64,000 bases of DNA, from contig OY970294.1 in the NCBI GenBank assembly GCA_963716125.1, forward strand, positions 2,480,001 to 2,544,000, in the 5' to 3' direction. This DNA is from Acidiluteibacter sp963716125 (GTDB lineage Bacteria > Bacteroidota > Bacteroidia > Flavobacteriales_E > Vicingaceae). The number at the start of each line of letters is the position of its first letter. Position 1 is the first letter of the stretch. Made by a program: the position numbers and the translations under genes. The notes beneath the pieces were generated by a model. The model was not told where the DNA came from and did not search any database. It was given only the letters and a program-made list of their open reading frames with translations. This document shows positions 53,044 to 62,681 of the stretch, piece by piece.

Positions 53044-54047
53044 TAGAATGGTTTAATAATATTCAATTTGCTCAACCTGAAGTATTTTTACTTTTTGCTT
53101 TAATTCCATTGATTACATTATGGTATTTCTTAAAGTTAAAAAAGAAAAATGCAGATTTAAGGTTTTCTTCTATTGGTGCTTTTAATAAAAAGCATACCTC
53201 ATTGAAGGTTTTATTTCGTCATATGCCCTTCTTTTTAAAGTTGATCACCCTATCTGCTTTAATAGTGGCTTTAGCTCGTCCACAGTCTTCATTAAGTTAT
53301 CAAAATGTTACTTCTGAAGGGATTGATATAATGATTGCATTAGATATTTCTGGCTCTATGTTGGCAGAAGATTTAAAACCCAACCGTATAGAAGCTTCTA
53401 AGAAAGTGGCAATTGACTTTATAAAAGAAAGGAAGAACGATAGAATTGGATTGGTGATTTACAGTGGTGAAAGCTTTACACAATGTCCTTTAACTACAGA
53501 TCATTCAGTGGTTGTGAATCTTTTTCAGGATGTTAAAAATGGTATGGTTGAAGATGGAACAGCTATTGGCGAAGGTTTGGCAACTGCAGTTAACAGACTG
53601 AGAGAAAGCGATGCCAAAAGCAGGGTTATTATTTTACTGACAGACGGAACCAATACTGCGGGAAGCATCCCTCCTGTTACAGCAGCAGAGATTGCTAGGG
53701 AATTTGATGTGAGAGTTTATACGATTGGTGTAGGAACTAATGGAAAAGCTCCTTTTCCGGTTACCGATCAATTTGGCAGACAACGCTATGAAATGGTAGA
53801 TGTAAAAATTGATGAAGCTACCTTGAAAGAAATTGCTAAAAAGACAGGCGGAAAATACTTTAGAGCCACCAACAATAGAAAATTAGAAGATATTTATAAG
53901 GAAATAGATCAATTGGAGAAATCTAAGATTGAAGTGACAGAATATAGAAGAAAAAAGGAAGAATTTTTACCTTTTGTATTAATTGGAACAGTGAGTTTAC
54001 TATTAGCTTTTAGTTTAAAAGTAACTCTATTTAAATCCATTACATAA
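53040..54047 (+). CDS. batA: Aerotolerance protein BatA (VWA domain)
   Basis: This 335-residue protein has two N-terminal membrane helices (about 15-30 and 60-78), a VWA domain and a C-terminal membrane helix (about 308-328). In the VWA domain the MIDAS motif DISGS is in IMIALDISGSMLAEDLKP (about residues 98-115), with TDGTN later. BatA and BatB are paired VWA proteins of the Bacteroides aerotolerance operon, probably anchored in the inner membrane. The start codon overlaps the previous stop (ATGA), and batB begins one base after its stop. Confidence 0.93.
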   Translation: MIEWFNNIQFAQPEVFLLFALIPLITLWYFLKLKKKNADLRFSSIGAFNKKHTSLKVLFRHMPFFLKLITLSALIVALARPQSSLSYQNVTSEGIDIMIALDISGSMLAEDLKPNRIEASKKVAIDFIKERKNDRIGLVIYSGESFTQCPLTTDHSVVVNLFQDVKNGMVEDGTAIGEGLATAVNRLRESDAKSRVIILLTDGTNTAGSIPPVTAAEIAREFDVRVYTIGVGTNGKAPFPVTDQFGRQRYEMVDVKIDEATLKEIAKKTGGKYFRATNNRKLEDIYKEIDQLEKSKIEVTEYRRKKEEFLPFVLIGTVSLLLAFSLKVTLFKSIT

Positions 54048-54048
54048 A

Positions 54049-55089
54049 ATGATAAGATTAGAACATAGCATTTATTTATGGGGATTGGTTTTAGTACCAT
54101 TGCTTATTATTGCTTTCTATGCTTATCGCAGATGGCAAAAGAATTCCAAAAAGAAATTGGGGGATATTGGATTAATTAATCAATTGATATTGAATAAATC
54201 CAAATTAAAAACCAAAATCAAGTTTTACTTGATCCTATTTGCTTATATTTTTATGATTATCGGATTAGCCAATCCACAAATTGGTACTAAATCTGAAAAT
54301 GTAAAACGCGAAGGTTTGGATATAATGGTAGCGATAGATGTTTCTAATTCTATGTTAGCAGAAGACCTATCGCCCAATAGACTGACTGCTGCAAAACTAG
54401 CCATGGAGCGTTTAATCAATAAATTGCGCACCGACCGTTTAGGAATGATTGTATTTGCAGGGCAAGCTTATGTACAATTACCTTTAACTTCAGATTATTC
54501 AGCAGCTAAGTTATTTTTACAAACGATTAATACCAATATAGTTCCTACACAAGGAACGGCAATTGGAGCAGCTATCAATTTAGGAATTCAATCCTTTCCG
54601 GATGAAGAAAGTAAGAACAGAGCATTAATCATCATCACAGATGGTGAAAATCATGAAGATGATGCTGTGGCTGCTGCAGAAGAAGCTCGAAAAAAAGGAA
54701 TTAAAGTTTATACCGTTGGAATGGGAAGTCCAACTGGTGCTCCTATTCCCATCTTAAAAAATGGACAAATAAGTGGTTACCGTGAAGATGGAAATGGAAA
54801 TACGGTAGTAAGTAGTTTGAATGAAAAAATGCTACAAGAAATAGCCGCTGCAGGCAATGGACAATATTACAGAGCTTCTAATGCGGGTGCGGGTATTCCG
54901 CAAATTATTCAGGATATGGCATCCTTAGAAAAAAATGAATACGAAAGCAAGATATTTACTGATTATGAAGATAGATTTCAAATATTTATAGCCATTTCAC
55001 TGTTATTGTTATTTATAGAAATCATTTTATCTGAACGCAAACCAAAATGGGTAGAAAAAGTAAAATTATTTGAGGAGAAAAGAAAATGA
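54049..55089 (+). CDS. batB: Aerotolerance protein BatB (VWA domain)
   Basis: This 346-residue protein has the same layout as BatA: N-terminal helices, a VWA domain with IMVAIDVSNSMLAEDLSP (MIDAS DVSNS, about residues 92-96) and IITDGENHED, and a C-terminal helix (about 305-325). The second Ser of the MIDAS is kept, so metal binding is expected. It overlaps batC by 4 bases. It probably forms a complex with BatA at the membrane, with TPR protein BatC on the periplasmic side. Confidence 0.93.
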   Translation: MIRLEHSIYLWGLVLVPLLIIAFYAYRRWQKNSKKKLGDIGLINQLILNKSKLKTKIKFYLILFAYIFMIIGLANPQIGTKSENVKREGLDIMVAIDVSNSMLAEDLSPNRLTAAKLAMERLINKLRTDRLGMIVFAGQAYVQLPLTSDYSAAKLFLQTINTNIVPTQGTAIGAAINLGIQSFPDEESKNRALIIITDGENHEDDAVAAAEEARKKGIKVYTVGMGSPTGAPIPILKNGQISGYREDGNGNTVVSSLNEKMLQEIAAAGNGQYYRASNAGAGIPQIIQDMASLEKNEYESKIFTDYEDRFQIFIAISLLLLFIEIILSERKPKWVEKVKLFEEKRK

Positions 55090-55817
55090 AAAAGTCATTT
55101 TACATATTCATAATCATAAGCTTACAAAGTGCCTTCAGCTTTGCGCAATCGGAGTATTCTGTAATGCGAGATGGCAATAAAATGTATGATCAGAATAAAT
55201 ACAATGGCGCAACAGAGCAATATAGAAAGGCCTTAGAATTTGATCCTAACTCAAAAAGAGCTATTTATAATTTGGGAGATGCGCTTTATAGAGAAGGAAA
55301 ATTTGAAGAGGCTGCCTCCTATTTTGATAAAGCCGCAACTGCTGCTGTAGATAAAAAAGACAAAGCAAAAGCTTATCACAATTTGGGTAATTCTTTTGTA
55401 AAATCTAAGAAGTATAAGGAAGCTTTAGAGTCTTATAAACGTTCTTTAATCAACAACCCAAACGATGAAGAAACACGTTATAATTACGCTTTAGCAAAAG
55501 AGCAATTGCGACAAGAAGAACAAAAGAAAAAAGAAGAGGAAAAAAAGAAAGAAGAAAACAAAGACGATAAAAAAGACGAAAATAAAGATCAGCAAGATAA
55601 AAAGGAAGAGCAGGAACAACAAGAGCAAGAGCAGCAACAGCAGGAAGAGGATAAAAAAGAAGAAGAGCAACAACAGCAGCAACAACAAAATCAAATGTCG
55701 AAGCAGGATGCTGAACGTATGCTTGAAAACTTGAATAACAGAGAAAAAGAGGTACAAAAAGATTTACAAAAAAAGAAGAAGAAAACAATAGAGATACAAA
55801 TTGAGAAAGATTGGTAA
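55086..55817 (+). CDS. batC: Aerotolerance protein BatC (TPR repeats, Gln/Lys/Glu-rich tail)
   Basis: The 243-residue product has a signal peptide (ending FSFAQS). Three TPR units follow from about residue 28 to 135 (GNKMYDQNKYNGATEQYRKALEFDPN, GDALYREGKFEEAASYFDKA, GNSFVKSKKYKEALESYKRSL). The tail of about 90 residues is almost entirely Lys, Glu, Gln and Asp (about 140-225), of the type often seen in BatC. The tail's biased codons produce long open frames on the other strand that are not genes. It lies between batB and batD. Confidence 0.9.
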   Translation: MKKSFYIFIIISLQSAFSFAQSEYSVMRDGNKMYDQNKYNGATEQYRKALEFDPNSKRAIYNLGDALYREGKFEEAASYFDKAATAAVDKKDKAKAYHNLGNSFVKSKKYKEALESYKRSLINNPNDEETRYNYALAKEQLRQEEQKKKEEEKKKEENKDDKKDENKDQQDKKEEQEQQEQEQQQQEEDKKEEEQQQQQQQNQMSKQDAERMLENLNNREKEVQKDLQKKKKKTIEIQIEKDW

Positions 55818-55821
55818 TCAG

Positions 55822-57621
55822 ATGGAAAAGCGATTTATAAGTTGGAGTATTCTATTTTTATTCACCATTTTTGGTGCTTCGGCAGCTGCTGTTAGCTTTA
55901 AAGCTTCTGTAGATAAATCTGTGGTGATGGTGGGTGATCGTATTCAAGTTACTTTCACAACTAATACCAACATTAAACAATTCTCACGTCCTGATTTTAA
56001 AGGGTTTCAACTTATTCAAGGACCTATGCAGTCTTACAGTTCCCAAAATATAAATGGTAGAGTAAGTTCTGTTAGTTCTATTACTTATGTGATTCAAGCG
56101 ATTGAAGAAGGCACTTTTATCATTAGTCCTGCTTTGGGTGATATTGGTTCTGAAATTTTAAAAACTGATCCAATTGAAATAACCGTAAAAGAAAGAGATG
56201 TTCAGGCTGAAAGAAAGGCGGAAGAACAAAAAAGGTTAGCAGAAGCAGATAAATTAGCTGAAAACCTATTTATAATGGTTACGGTTGATAAAAGAAACGT
56301 AAGCTTAGGCGAAAAAGTTACTGCAAGGTATGTTTTATACACTCGAGAAAACCTAGCTAACCTTTCGGTGAATAAAACACCAGAATTAAATGGCTTTTGG
56401 AGCAAAGATGTTAAGTCTTTATACGACAACCAATTAAAACAAGACGTAGTCAATTATAATGGAAAACAATACAATACTTTAGAATTAAAAAGCACCTTAC
56501 TTTATCCACAAAGAACAGGGGATTTAGTAATTGACCCCATAGAAATTAATGCGATTTATCAGGTAAGAAGTAAAGGAAGAGGAAATTCAATATTTGATCA
56601 AGTATTCGGAAGCGTAGAAAATAAGGAAATTCTCTTGAAAAGTAAGTCCGTAAAGGTTAAGGTAAACCCTTTGCCCGCTAATCAACCGAAGAATTTTAAT
56701 GGAGCTGTAGGTACTTTTTCTGCTTCTATGAAAGCGAATAAAACAGAGATGAAAGCCAATGAGGCAATCAATATAAAAATAACCATTGAAGGTAAAGGGA
56801 ATTTACATTTAATTTCTGCTCCATCTATACCGGCATTGCCCGACATTGAAGTATATGACCCTAAAATAGATGATCAATTTTCTACCTCTATTTCAGGAGT
56901 TTCAGGAAAACGCATCTTCGATTATTTAGTTATTCCGCGCCATGAGGGAGATTTTACAATTCCTTCATTTGAGTTTACTTATTACGATTTAAACTCTAAA
57001 TCTTATAAAACAGTTCAAACAGATTCTATCCAATTAAAAGTAGCCAAAGGAGATGGACAAGCTGCTCAAGGATACATTCCAAACAATAAAGAAGAAATAG
57101 AATTGCTCAATGAAGACATCATTCACATCAAAAAATCGGAAGACGAAATAAGTAATAAAGATGATGATTTTTATGGCTCTGCGCTGTTCTATTCTTTATT
57201 GATCTTACCTTTTATTTTATTAGGTGTCAGTCTATTTTATAAAAGCAAAACAGATGAGCTTTACAGCGATAAAGCTTTACTAAAGAAGACAAAGGCTAAT
57301 AAAATGGCTACTAAAAGATTATCTAGTGCTAAAAAACACTTAAATAAGGGTGATTTAGCTTCTTTTTATCAAGAAGTTGGCACGGCAGTTTTGAATTATT
57401 TTTCTGATAAATTTAACATTCCCATGGCTGATTTATCTAAAGAAAGAATCACTGAAAAGTTGCACGAAAAATCCATTGAGCAAGAAACAATTACTAAAAT
57501 AAATGAATTGATGGATAATGCAGAAATGGCGCGCTATGCTCCTACTGCCAATCTAGAAGCCAACAAGATTTATGAGCAAGCAATTGTTTTAATTAGTCAA
57601 ATTGAAAACAAAATAAAATGA
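55822..57621 (+). CDS. batD: Aerotolerance protein BatD
   Basis: From ATG 55822 this is a 599-residue protein. A signal peptide (ending GASAAA) is followed by several Ig-like beta domains. The typical BatD opening is FKASVDKSVVMVGDRIQVTFTTN. A membrane helix lies near residues 450-470 (ALFYSLLILPFILLGVSLFY), with a cytosolic helical tail. An upstream TTG at 55801 would overlap batC; the ATG gives a clean signal peptide. BatD is a periplasmic, membrane-anchored part of the Bat complex. Confidence 0.9.
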   Translation: MEKRFISWSILFLFTIFGASAAAVSFKASVDKSVVMVGDRIQVTFTTNTNIKQFSRPDFKGFQLIQGPMQSYSSQNINGRVSSVSSITYVIQAIEEGTFIISPALGDIGSEILKTDPIEITVKERDVQAERKAEEQKRLAEADKLAENLFIMVTVDKRNVSLGEKVTARYVLYTRENLANLSVNKTPELNGFWSKDVKSLYDNQLKQDVVNYNGKQYNTLELKSTLLYPQRTGDLVIDPIEINAIYQVRSKGRGNSIFDQVFGSVENKEILLKSKSVKVKVNPLPANQPKNFNGAVGTFSASMKANKTEMKANEAINIKITIEGKGNLHLISAPSIPALPDIEVYDPKIDDQFSTSISGVSGKRIFDYLVIPRHEGDFTIPSFEFTYYDLNSKSYKTVQTDSIQLKVAKGDGQAAQGYIPNNKEEIELLNEDIIHIKKSEDEISNKDDDFYGSALFYSLLILPFILLGVSLFYKSKTDELYSDKALLKKTKANKMATKRLSSAKKHLNKGDLASFYQEVGTAVLNYFSDKFNIPMADLSKERITEKLHEKSIEQETITKINELMDNAEMARYAPTANLEANKIYEQAIVLISQIENKIK

Positions 57622-58373
57622 AAAATTTAGTTGCACTTTTATTTTTGATTTTAGCTTCATCCTTTTTTGTAAAGGCTGATAGCAAGGATTTGTTTGAAAA
57701 AGGAAATCAATTTTATGAAGCTGAAAAATACCCTGAAGCCCTAGATGCATATAGAGGTTTAGCCAATCAGGGATTTGATGGCTTTAATTTGCAGTTTAAT
57801 ATTGGAAATACCTATTATAAAATGAAGGAGATTCCAAAAGCTATATTGCATTATGAAAAAGCTTTAAAAATAGACCCTTCCAATAAAGATGTTCAGCACA
57901 ATTTAAAATTAGCTTATGCTAAAACAACAGATAAAATAGAACCTAATAAAGATTTGATTTTTAATCGTATGTGGCATAACACCATTAATTTATTTAATGC
58001 GAATGGATGGAGTTGGATAGGCATTTTAGGGTTATTTATTAGTTTAGTATTGATTCTTATTTACCTTTTTTTCAGCAATTTAAGTTTGAGAAGATTGGGT
58101 TTTTTTACAGGTGTTTGCGTTTTTATTGTAAGTATTGCTTGCCTATTTCTTGCCTATCAGCAAAACAATTATTCTAATTCTTCCAAAAGTGCTATTATAT
58201 TTACACCTACACTAAGTATAAAGAGCGCACCTGGTAATGGAGGTTCTGTATTATTCGTATTGCATGAAGGAACCAAAGTGAAATTGCTAGAAAAATCTGA
58301 TGAATGGCAAAATGTTGAAATTCCTAATGGAAATAAAGGTTGGGTTAAAGTGAGTGATTTAGAGGAAATTTGA
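57618..58373 (+). CDS. batE: Aerotolerance protein BatE (TPR + SH3-like domain)
   Basis: This 251-residue protein has a signal peptide (ending SFFVKA) and TPR units in residues 25-105 (GNQFYEAEKYPEALDAYRGL, GNTYYKMKEIPKAILHYEKAL). Two membrane helices follow at about 132-155 and 162-182. The C-terminal bacterial SH3 domain (about 195-251) contains LSIKSAPGNGGSVLFVLHEGTKVKLLEKSDEWQNVEIPNGNKGWVKVSDL. SH3b domains often bind peptidoglycan, suggesting an envelope role. It is the last gene of the bat operon and overlaps batD by 4 bases. Confidence 0.9.
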   Translation: MKNLVALLFLILASSFFVKADSKDLFEKGNQFYEAEKYPEALDAYRGLANQGFDGFNLQFNIGNTYYKMKEIPKAILHYEKALKIDPSNKDVQHNLKLAYAKTTDKIEPNKDLIFNRMWHNTINLFNANGWSWIGILGLFISLVLILIYLFFSNLSLRRLGFFTGVCVFIVSIACLFLAYQQNNYSNSSKSAIIFTPTLSIKSAPGNGGSVLFVLHEGTKVKLLEKSDEWQNVEIPNGNKGWVKVSDLEEI

Positions 58374-58401
58374 TTTCATACTCCTCTTTTATACCATAAA
58401 C

Positions 58402-58421
58402 AGGGTATATAAAAATACCCT
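58402..58421 (+). terminator. Weak hairpin after batE
   Basis: AGGGTAT-ATAAAA-ATACCCT forms a 7-base stem, 29 bases after the batE stop codon. There is no T-run downstream, so it is a poor intrinsic terminator. The surrounding bases repeat the motif ATACC several times (58391-58456). Confidence 0.35.
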
Positions 58422-58453
58422 ATACAGGTGATACGAATACCCCAATAATGGTA

Positions 58454-58485
58454 TTGTTTATCGCCTTCAAGTGCATGTATATTTG
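58454..58485 (+). promoter_or_regulatory. Promoter of the heme-uptake locus
   Basis: TTG (58454-58456) is followed after 21 bases by TATATTTG (58478-58485), matching TTG-N17..23-TAnnTTTG. Transcription would start near 58492, 46 bases before the HmuY-like start codon. Confidence 0.7.
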
Positions 58486-58491
58486 CAGCTC

Positions 58492-58516
58492 CTTATTTAG
58501 AATGAATTTAAATAAG
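58492..58516. promoter_or_regulatory. Inverted repeat at the transcription start of the heme locus
   Basis: CTTATTTA and TAAATAAG (8-base arms) are separated by 9 bases and lie just downstream of the TATATTTG -7 element. This is the right place for a repressor such as an iron- or heme-sensing regulator. The regulator is not identified, so the role is inferred from position and symmetry. Confidence 0.55.
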
Positions 58517-58537
58517 ATTAAAAGCAAATTATACATC

Positions 58538-59794
58538 ATGAAAAAATCATTACTATATTTATCTATTTCAATTGCATTCATAACAAATACGAATGCACAA
58601 TCAATAGAAGATTCAGCTTCTACGGGAGCTTCTTATGCAAATCAAGCTTGGTACAGTTTAAACAACGGTACACTTCAAACAAATGCAATAGCCGATTGGG
58701 ATATAGCATTTCAGATTAATGGCTTTACCTCTCCTATTCTTTTTAATACGGCGAATGGAGCGGAGTTATACGTTTATCCAAAAGGTGATACAGCAGCTTG
58801 GTCAACAATGGATACAATAGGTATCAATAGTTGGACTGCTACATTTAATAATGAAGACTCTTGGGAAAGAGGTGCTTTTAATGGTATCCTTTCAAATGAC
58901 GCATTTGATTTAGGTTGGGGTAGATATAATCAAATTACCCACCAAGTTACAGGTGACAGTCTTTTTATTGCCAAATATCCAAATGGTCAAATTAAAAAGA
59001 TATGGATTGAAAATTTAATTAGTGGAAAATATAACTTTAAAGTTTCAGATTTAAATGGCTCTAATTTAGTAAGTAGATCACTTAATAAAGCCAACTTCTC
59101 TTCAAAGAATTTTGGATATTATTCTATTCTTAATGATAGCATTTTAGATGTAGAGCCAACAAGAAATTTATGGGACTTATTATTCACAAAATATACAGCA
59201 TTCATTCCTATCCCTTATGGTGTAACTGGCGTTATTCAAAATTCAGGAGTTAAAGCAGTAAAAGTTTATCCGGTGAATGATCCATTCATCTTCCAAAATT
59301 ATATGAGTCAATCTTTTACTAGCGATATTAATACTATTGGATATGATTGGAAAAGCTACAGTTTTGCAATCAATGGATATGAGATCGCAGACAGTACTGT
59401 ATATTTTGTAAAAGCAAAGGATAGTACTATTTGGAAAGTAATTATGACCGGTTTTGGAGGTAGTTCAAATGGAAATTTTTACTTTTCTAAAGAGCAATTA
59501 ACTACAACTTCCATCATAGAAAACCAAAATGATAACGGTAAGTTTTTTGTCTATCCAAATCCTGCTAGAATCAACGAATCTGTTTCATTGGTGACAGATT
59601 TACCAGCAGGAATAATCAATGCCAACTTAAGTATTGTCTCCATAAATGGTCAATTAATCTCAGAAGAGAATATACAAATCAATTCAACTTTTGATCAAAA
59701 TAAGATTTCTATTCCAAATTTGAAAGCAGGTGTATACTTTGTTAGACTAGCTCATTCAAAAGGATCAATTACGCAAAAATTAATTATCCAATAG
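58538..59794 (+). CDS. HmuY-like heme-binding protein with T9SS sorting domain
   Basis: From ATG 58538 the product is 418 residues: a signal peptide (ending NTNAQ), a beta-rich body and a C-terminal T9SS domain (VYPNPARINESVSL, LKAGVYFVRLAHSKG). The body has two WD-type segments, WDIAFQINGFTSPILFNTANGAELYV and LWDLLFTKYTAFIPIPYG. These match the WDLxFxxYxxx pattern of HmuY-family hemophores. The five genes downstream are a heme transporter set, supporting heme capture at the cell surface. An upstream in-frame start (58448) would destroy the signal peptide. Confidence 0.75.
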   Translation: MKKSLLYLSISIAFITNTNAQSIEDSASTGASYANQAWYSLNNGTLQTNAIADWDIAFQINGFTSPILFNTANGAELYVYPKGDTAAWSTMDTIGINSWTATFNNEDSWERGAFNGILSNDAFDLGWGRYNQITHQVTGDSLFIAKYPNGQIKKIWIENLISGKYNFKVSDLNGSNLVSRSLNKANFSSKNFGYYSILNDSILDVEPTRNLWDLLFTKYTAFIPIPYGVTGVIQNSGVKAVKVYPVNDPFIFQNYMSQSFTSDINTIGYDWKSYSFAINGYEIADSTVYFVKAKDSTIWKVIMTGFGGSSNGNFYFSKEQLTTTSIIENQNDNGKFFVYPNPARINESVSLVTDLPAGIINANLSIVSINGQLISEENIQINSTFDQNKISIPNLKAGVYFVRLAHSKGSITQKLIIQ

Positions 59795-59889
59795 AAATAA
59801 AAATCATTTATAGGTAGGTTAATACATTAGTTTGAGTGTAAGTCGAGTGGGAAGCTAATTCCTGCTTGACTTTAAAAAATTTAAAAAAT

Positions 59890-60786
59890 ATGACAAATTC
59901 AATTAAAATATACATATCAATAGTATTTCTTTCCATTGGTTTAATGAGTTGCGATACAAAAAGTGATTCTAAAAATGAAAGTGATACAGAAATCTCAGAT
60001 AACGAATCAAAAGAATACAAAAGAATTGTTTCTCTGAGTGGCGTAGTAAGCGAAATTATTGCAGACTTAGGTAAAGCTGACTATATAGTAGGAACAGATG
60101 TTACCAGTACCTATCCTGAATCTATTCAAGCTTTGCCAAAATTAGGACATATATCAAGTGTTCAAGCGGAGGGAATTATTTCATTAAAACCAGATTTAGT
60201 TATAGCCAAGAAAAATGAAATAAAGGCTGAATTAATTCAACAACTTGAGTCTGCCGGTGTAAAAACACTTCTAGTAGAGCAAGAATATTCTATCAATGGA
60301 ACCAAGCAATTAATTCAAACTATTGGAGAAGAATTAAATAAGCCTGAAGAAGCTAAAAAACTAAGTCAAATAATAGATGAAGATATTGAAAAACTAGAGG
60401 TAATTGAACAAAACCCTACTGTTGTATTTATCTATGCTAGAGGCGTTGGTAATATGATGGTTGGAGGTAGTAATACTTCTGTAGCGCAATTAATTCGATT
60501 AGCAGGAGGAAAAAATGGTGCCGATGAATTTGAGGATTATAAACCTTTAACAGCTGAATCAATGGTGGCCGCAAATCCTGATTTGATTATCCTATTCGAA
60601 TCGGGTATGAACAGTTTACAGGGTGCTGAAGGTATAAAACAAATTCCAGCTATAGCTGCGACAAAAGCTGCAACAAAAAATCAATTTTTTGCAATGGAAG
60701 GTCAATTATTGGCTGGTTTTGGGCCTAGAGTTGGTAAAGCAGCATTAGCATTGAATGAAAAATTAAAATCAATTAGCGTTGAATAA
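59890..60786 (+). CDS. hmuT: Heme ABC transporter substrate-binding lipoprotein
   Basis: From ATG 59890 this is a 298-residue protein with lipobox LMSC (Cys21). The periplasmic-binding fold of the FecB/HmuT type follows: KRIVSLSGVVSEIIADLGKADYIVGTDVTSTYPE, then LPKLGHISSVQAEGIISLKPDLVIAKK, then the second lobe VVFIYARGVGNMMVGGSNTSVAQLIRLAGGKNGAD. It would deliver heme to HmuU. Its stop codon overlaps the hmuU start by 8 bases, and the HmuY-like gene ends 95 bases upstream. Confidence 0.88.
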   Translation: MTNSIKIYISIVFLSIGLMSCDTKSDSKNESDTEISDNESKEYKRIVSLSGVVSEIIADLGKADYIVGTDVTSTYPESIQALPKLGHISSVQAEGIISLKPDLVIAKKNEIKAELIQQLESAGVKTLLVEQEYSINGTKQLIQTIGEELNKPEEAKKLSQIIDEDIEKLEVIEQNPTVVFIYARGVGNMMVGGSNTSVAQLIRLAGGKNGADEFEDYKPLTAESMVAANPDLIILFESGMNSLQGAEGIKQIPAIAATKAATKNQFFAMEGQLLAGFGPRVGKAALALNEKLKSISVE

Positions 60787-61819
60787 AAAGAAGCTGACAA
60801 TTATTGGATTAGTTCTAGCACTAGTCATTTCATTTTTTGTATCAATCAATATTGGTTCAGTATCTATTTCTATTGAGCAATTTGTAGCTTTAATTGGAAA
60901 CAAAATAATGGGTCAAGAAAATTCATCCAATTTGTTTCAACAAAATGCTATTTTGTGGGGAATTCGCTTACCTAGAATCCTAATGAGTTTATTCGTTGGT
61001 AGTTCATTAGCAGTTTGTGGAGCAGCTCTTCAAGGTTTATTTAGAAATCCGTTGGCAGATCCTAGTATTATTGGTATTTCATCGGGTGCAATGTTAGCAG
61101 CAGCCCTAGTAATTGTATTAGCTGGCGACACTTTATTTTCTGCCTATACTATTGCAGGATTATCTATGCTTTCAATTGCTACATTTACTGGGGCAATCCT
61201 TGTTATCATCTTTATTTTTAAAATTGCTAAAGAAGGAAAAAGAATTAATGTGCTGACCATGTTGCTTTCAGGAATTGCAATTAATGCAGCTGCGGCTGCT
61301 GGTACAGGCCTATTAACTTATCTTGCTAATGACGTACAATTAAGAACACTTACCTTTTGGACTATGGGTAGCCTAGGTGGCGCCACTTGGGGCAATGTTA
61401 CTATTGTAGGAGTAAGTACCATCCTAACCTTAATTTTTATATTACCCTTAAATAAACAATTTAATGCATTGGCTCTTGGTGAACAAGAAGCAACTTACAT
61501 TGGAATAAATACTGAAAAATTAAAAAGGAAAGTCGTGTTTTTTACAGCATTATCAGTTGGTACTGCAGTTGCATTTTGCGGCATAATAGGATTTGTTGGT
61601 TTAGTAATTCCACATATTTTAAGATTAGTTGGTGGATCAGATCATCGTTTTTTATTACCTGCCTCTGCCCTTGCGGGTGCTTTATTATTATGTTGGGCCG
61701 ACAATTTTTCAAGAACAATAGTGTCTCCTGCAGAAATTCCAATTGGAATAATAACAGCATTAGCAGGAGCTCCCATTTTTCTATATTTATTATTAAAACA
61801 AAAAAAAGCTACGTTATAA
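60779..61819 (+). CDS. hmuU: Heme ABC transporter permease (FecCD family)
   Basis: The 346-residue protein has nine or ten membrane helices and typical FecCD sequences: IRLPRILMSLFVGSSLAVCGAALQGLFRNPLADPSIIGISSGA (about residues 63-105) and FCGIIGFVGLVIPHILRLVGGSDHRFLLPASALAGALLLCWADNFSR. It starts with TTG 60779, overlapping hmuT, and ends in TAATG shared with hmuV. It forms the homodimeric membrane channel through which heme enters the cytoplasm. Confidence 0.92.
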   Translation: MNKKKLTIIGLVLALVISFFVSINIGSVSISIEQFVALIGNKIMGQENSSNLFQQNAILWGIRLPRILMSLFVGSSLAVCGAALQGLFRNPLADPSIIGISSGAMLAAALVIVLAGDTLFSAYTIAGLSMLSIATFTGAILVIIFIFKIAKEGKRINVLTMLLSGIAINAAAAAGTGLLTYLANDVQLRTLTFWTMGSLGGATWGNVTIVGVSTILTLIFILPLNKQFNALALGEQEATYIGINTEKLKRKVVFFTALSVGTAVAFCGIIGFVGLVIPHILRLVGGSDHRFLLPASALAGALLLCWADNFSRTIVSPAEIPIGIITALAGAPIFLYLLLKQKKATL

Positions 61820-62661
61820 TGTTACATATTAAAGACCTATCCACTTCTATTAATAATAAACGATTGCTTAATAAAATCACCTTTGAAGCAAAACAAGGAG
61901 AGCTTATTGCAATTTTAGGACCCAACGGAGCCGGAAAATCAACTTTAATAAATGCGATAAGTGGTACTTTACCTTCTGACGCTGTTTTTTGGAAAAATCA
62001 ATTGATCTCAAAATTTACTGCAGATGAAATCGCTTTAGAAAGAGCAGTTCTTACACAGCAAATTCAAATGAGTTATGATTTTCCGGTCAAAGAAGTTGTT
62101 TTAATGGGCAGATATCCTCATTTTAAAAATCAGCCAACGAAAGAAGACTTTACAGCAGTAGATAAAGCTTTAGAGTTTACCGATATGAAAGAATTTGCCA
62201 ATCGATCCTATCAAACATTATCAGGTGGAGAAAAACAAAGAGTGCAAACCGCTAGAGTTTTTGCACAAATACAATTAGAAGATAATAAAGAAGCAAATAA
62301 ATTATTGCTTTTAGACGAACCTTTGAACAATTTAGACATTCATCATCAACATTTAATACTACAAAGAATTAAGCAATTTTCTGAAAAGAAAAATGTGACT
62401 TTGTTGGTATTGCACGATTTAAATATGGCAGCGCAATATGCTGATAAAATTCTATTGTTGAAAAATAGTCATCAATTAGCTTTTGGTACGGTAGAAGAAG
62501 TGCTTAACGAAGACTTAATTAGCGATTGCTATGAATTAAAAGTAAAAATAGATAAACATCCCTACTTAGACTGTCCTACTGTATATTTTGGGTGTTATGG
62601 TCAAATGTATCAGAAATTTAATCCAACAGTAAAAGGACATTCCAATCTTATCACTGTTTAA
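61819..62661 (+). CDS. hmuV: Heme ABC transporter ATPase
   Basis: Starting at ATG 61819, which shares one base with the hmuU stop, this is a 280-residue ABC ATPase. Walker A is LGPNGAGKSTL (about residues 34-44). The Q-loop region is LTQQIQMSYDFPVKEVVLMGRYPHF, the signature LSGGEKQRVQTARVFAQ, and Walker B LLLLDEPLNNLD. LVLHDLNMAAQYADKILLL carries the switch His. A longer frame extending upstream is an artefact of the hmuU sequence. Confidence 0.93.
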   Translation: MLHIKDLSTSINNKRLLNKITFEAKQGELIAILGPNGAGKSTLINAISGTLPSDAVFWKNQLISKFTADEIALERAVLTQQIQMSYDFPVKEVVLMGRYPHFKNQPTKEDFTAVDKALEFTDMKEFANRSYQTLSGGEKQRVQTARVFAQIQLEDNKEANKLLLLDEPLNNLDIHHQHLILQRIKQFSEKKNVTLLVLHDLNMAAQYADKILLLKNSHQLAFGTVEEVLNEDLISDCYELKVKIDKHPYLDCPTVYFGCYGQMYQKFNPTVKGHSNLITV

Positions 62662-62681
62662 TAATTATAATTATAAAAAAA

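Noticed and set aside
55450..55788. Two long minus-strand frames opposite batC
   Set aside because: They arise from the Lys/Glu/Gln-rich codons of the BatC tail read in reverse and give Leu/Phe-rich nonsense.
61576..61818. N-terminal extension of the hmuV frame
   Set aside because: It lies wholly inside hmuU, translates to nonsense, and the ABC ATPase begins naturally at ATG 61819.
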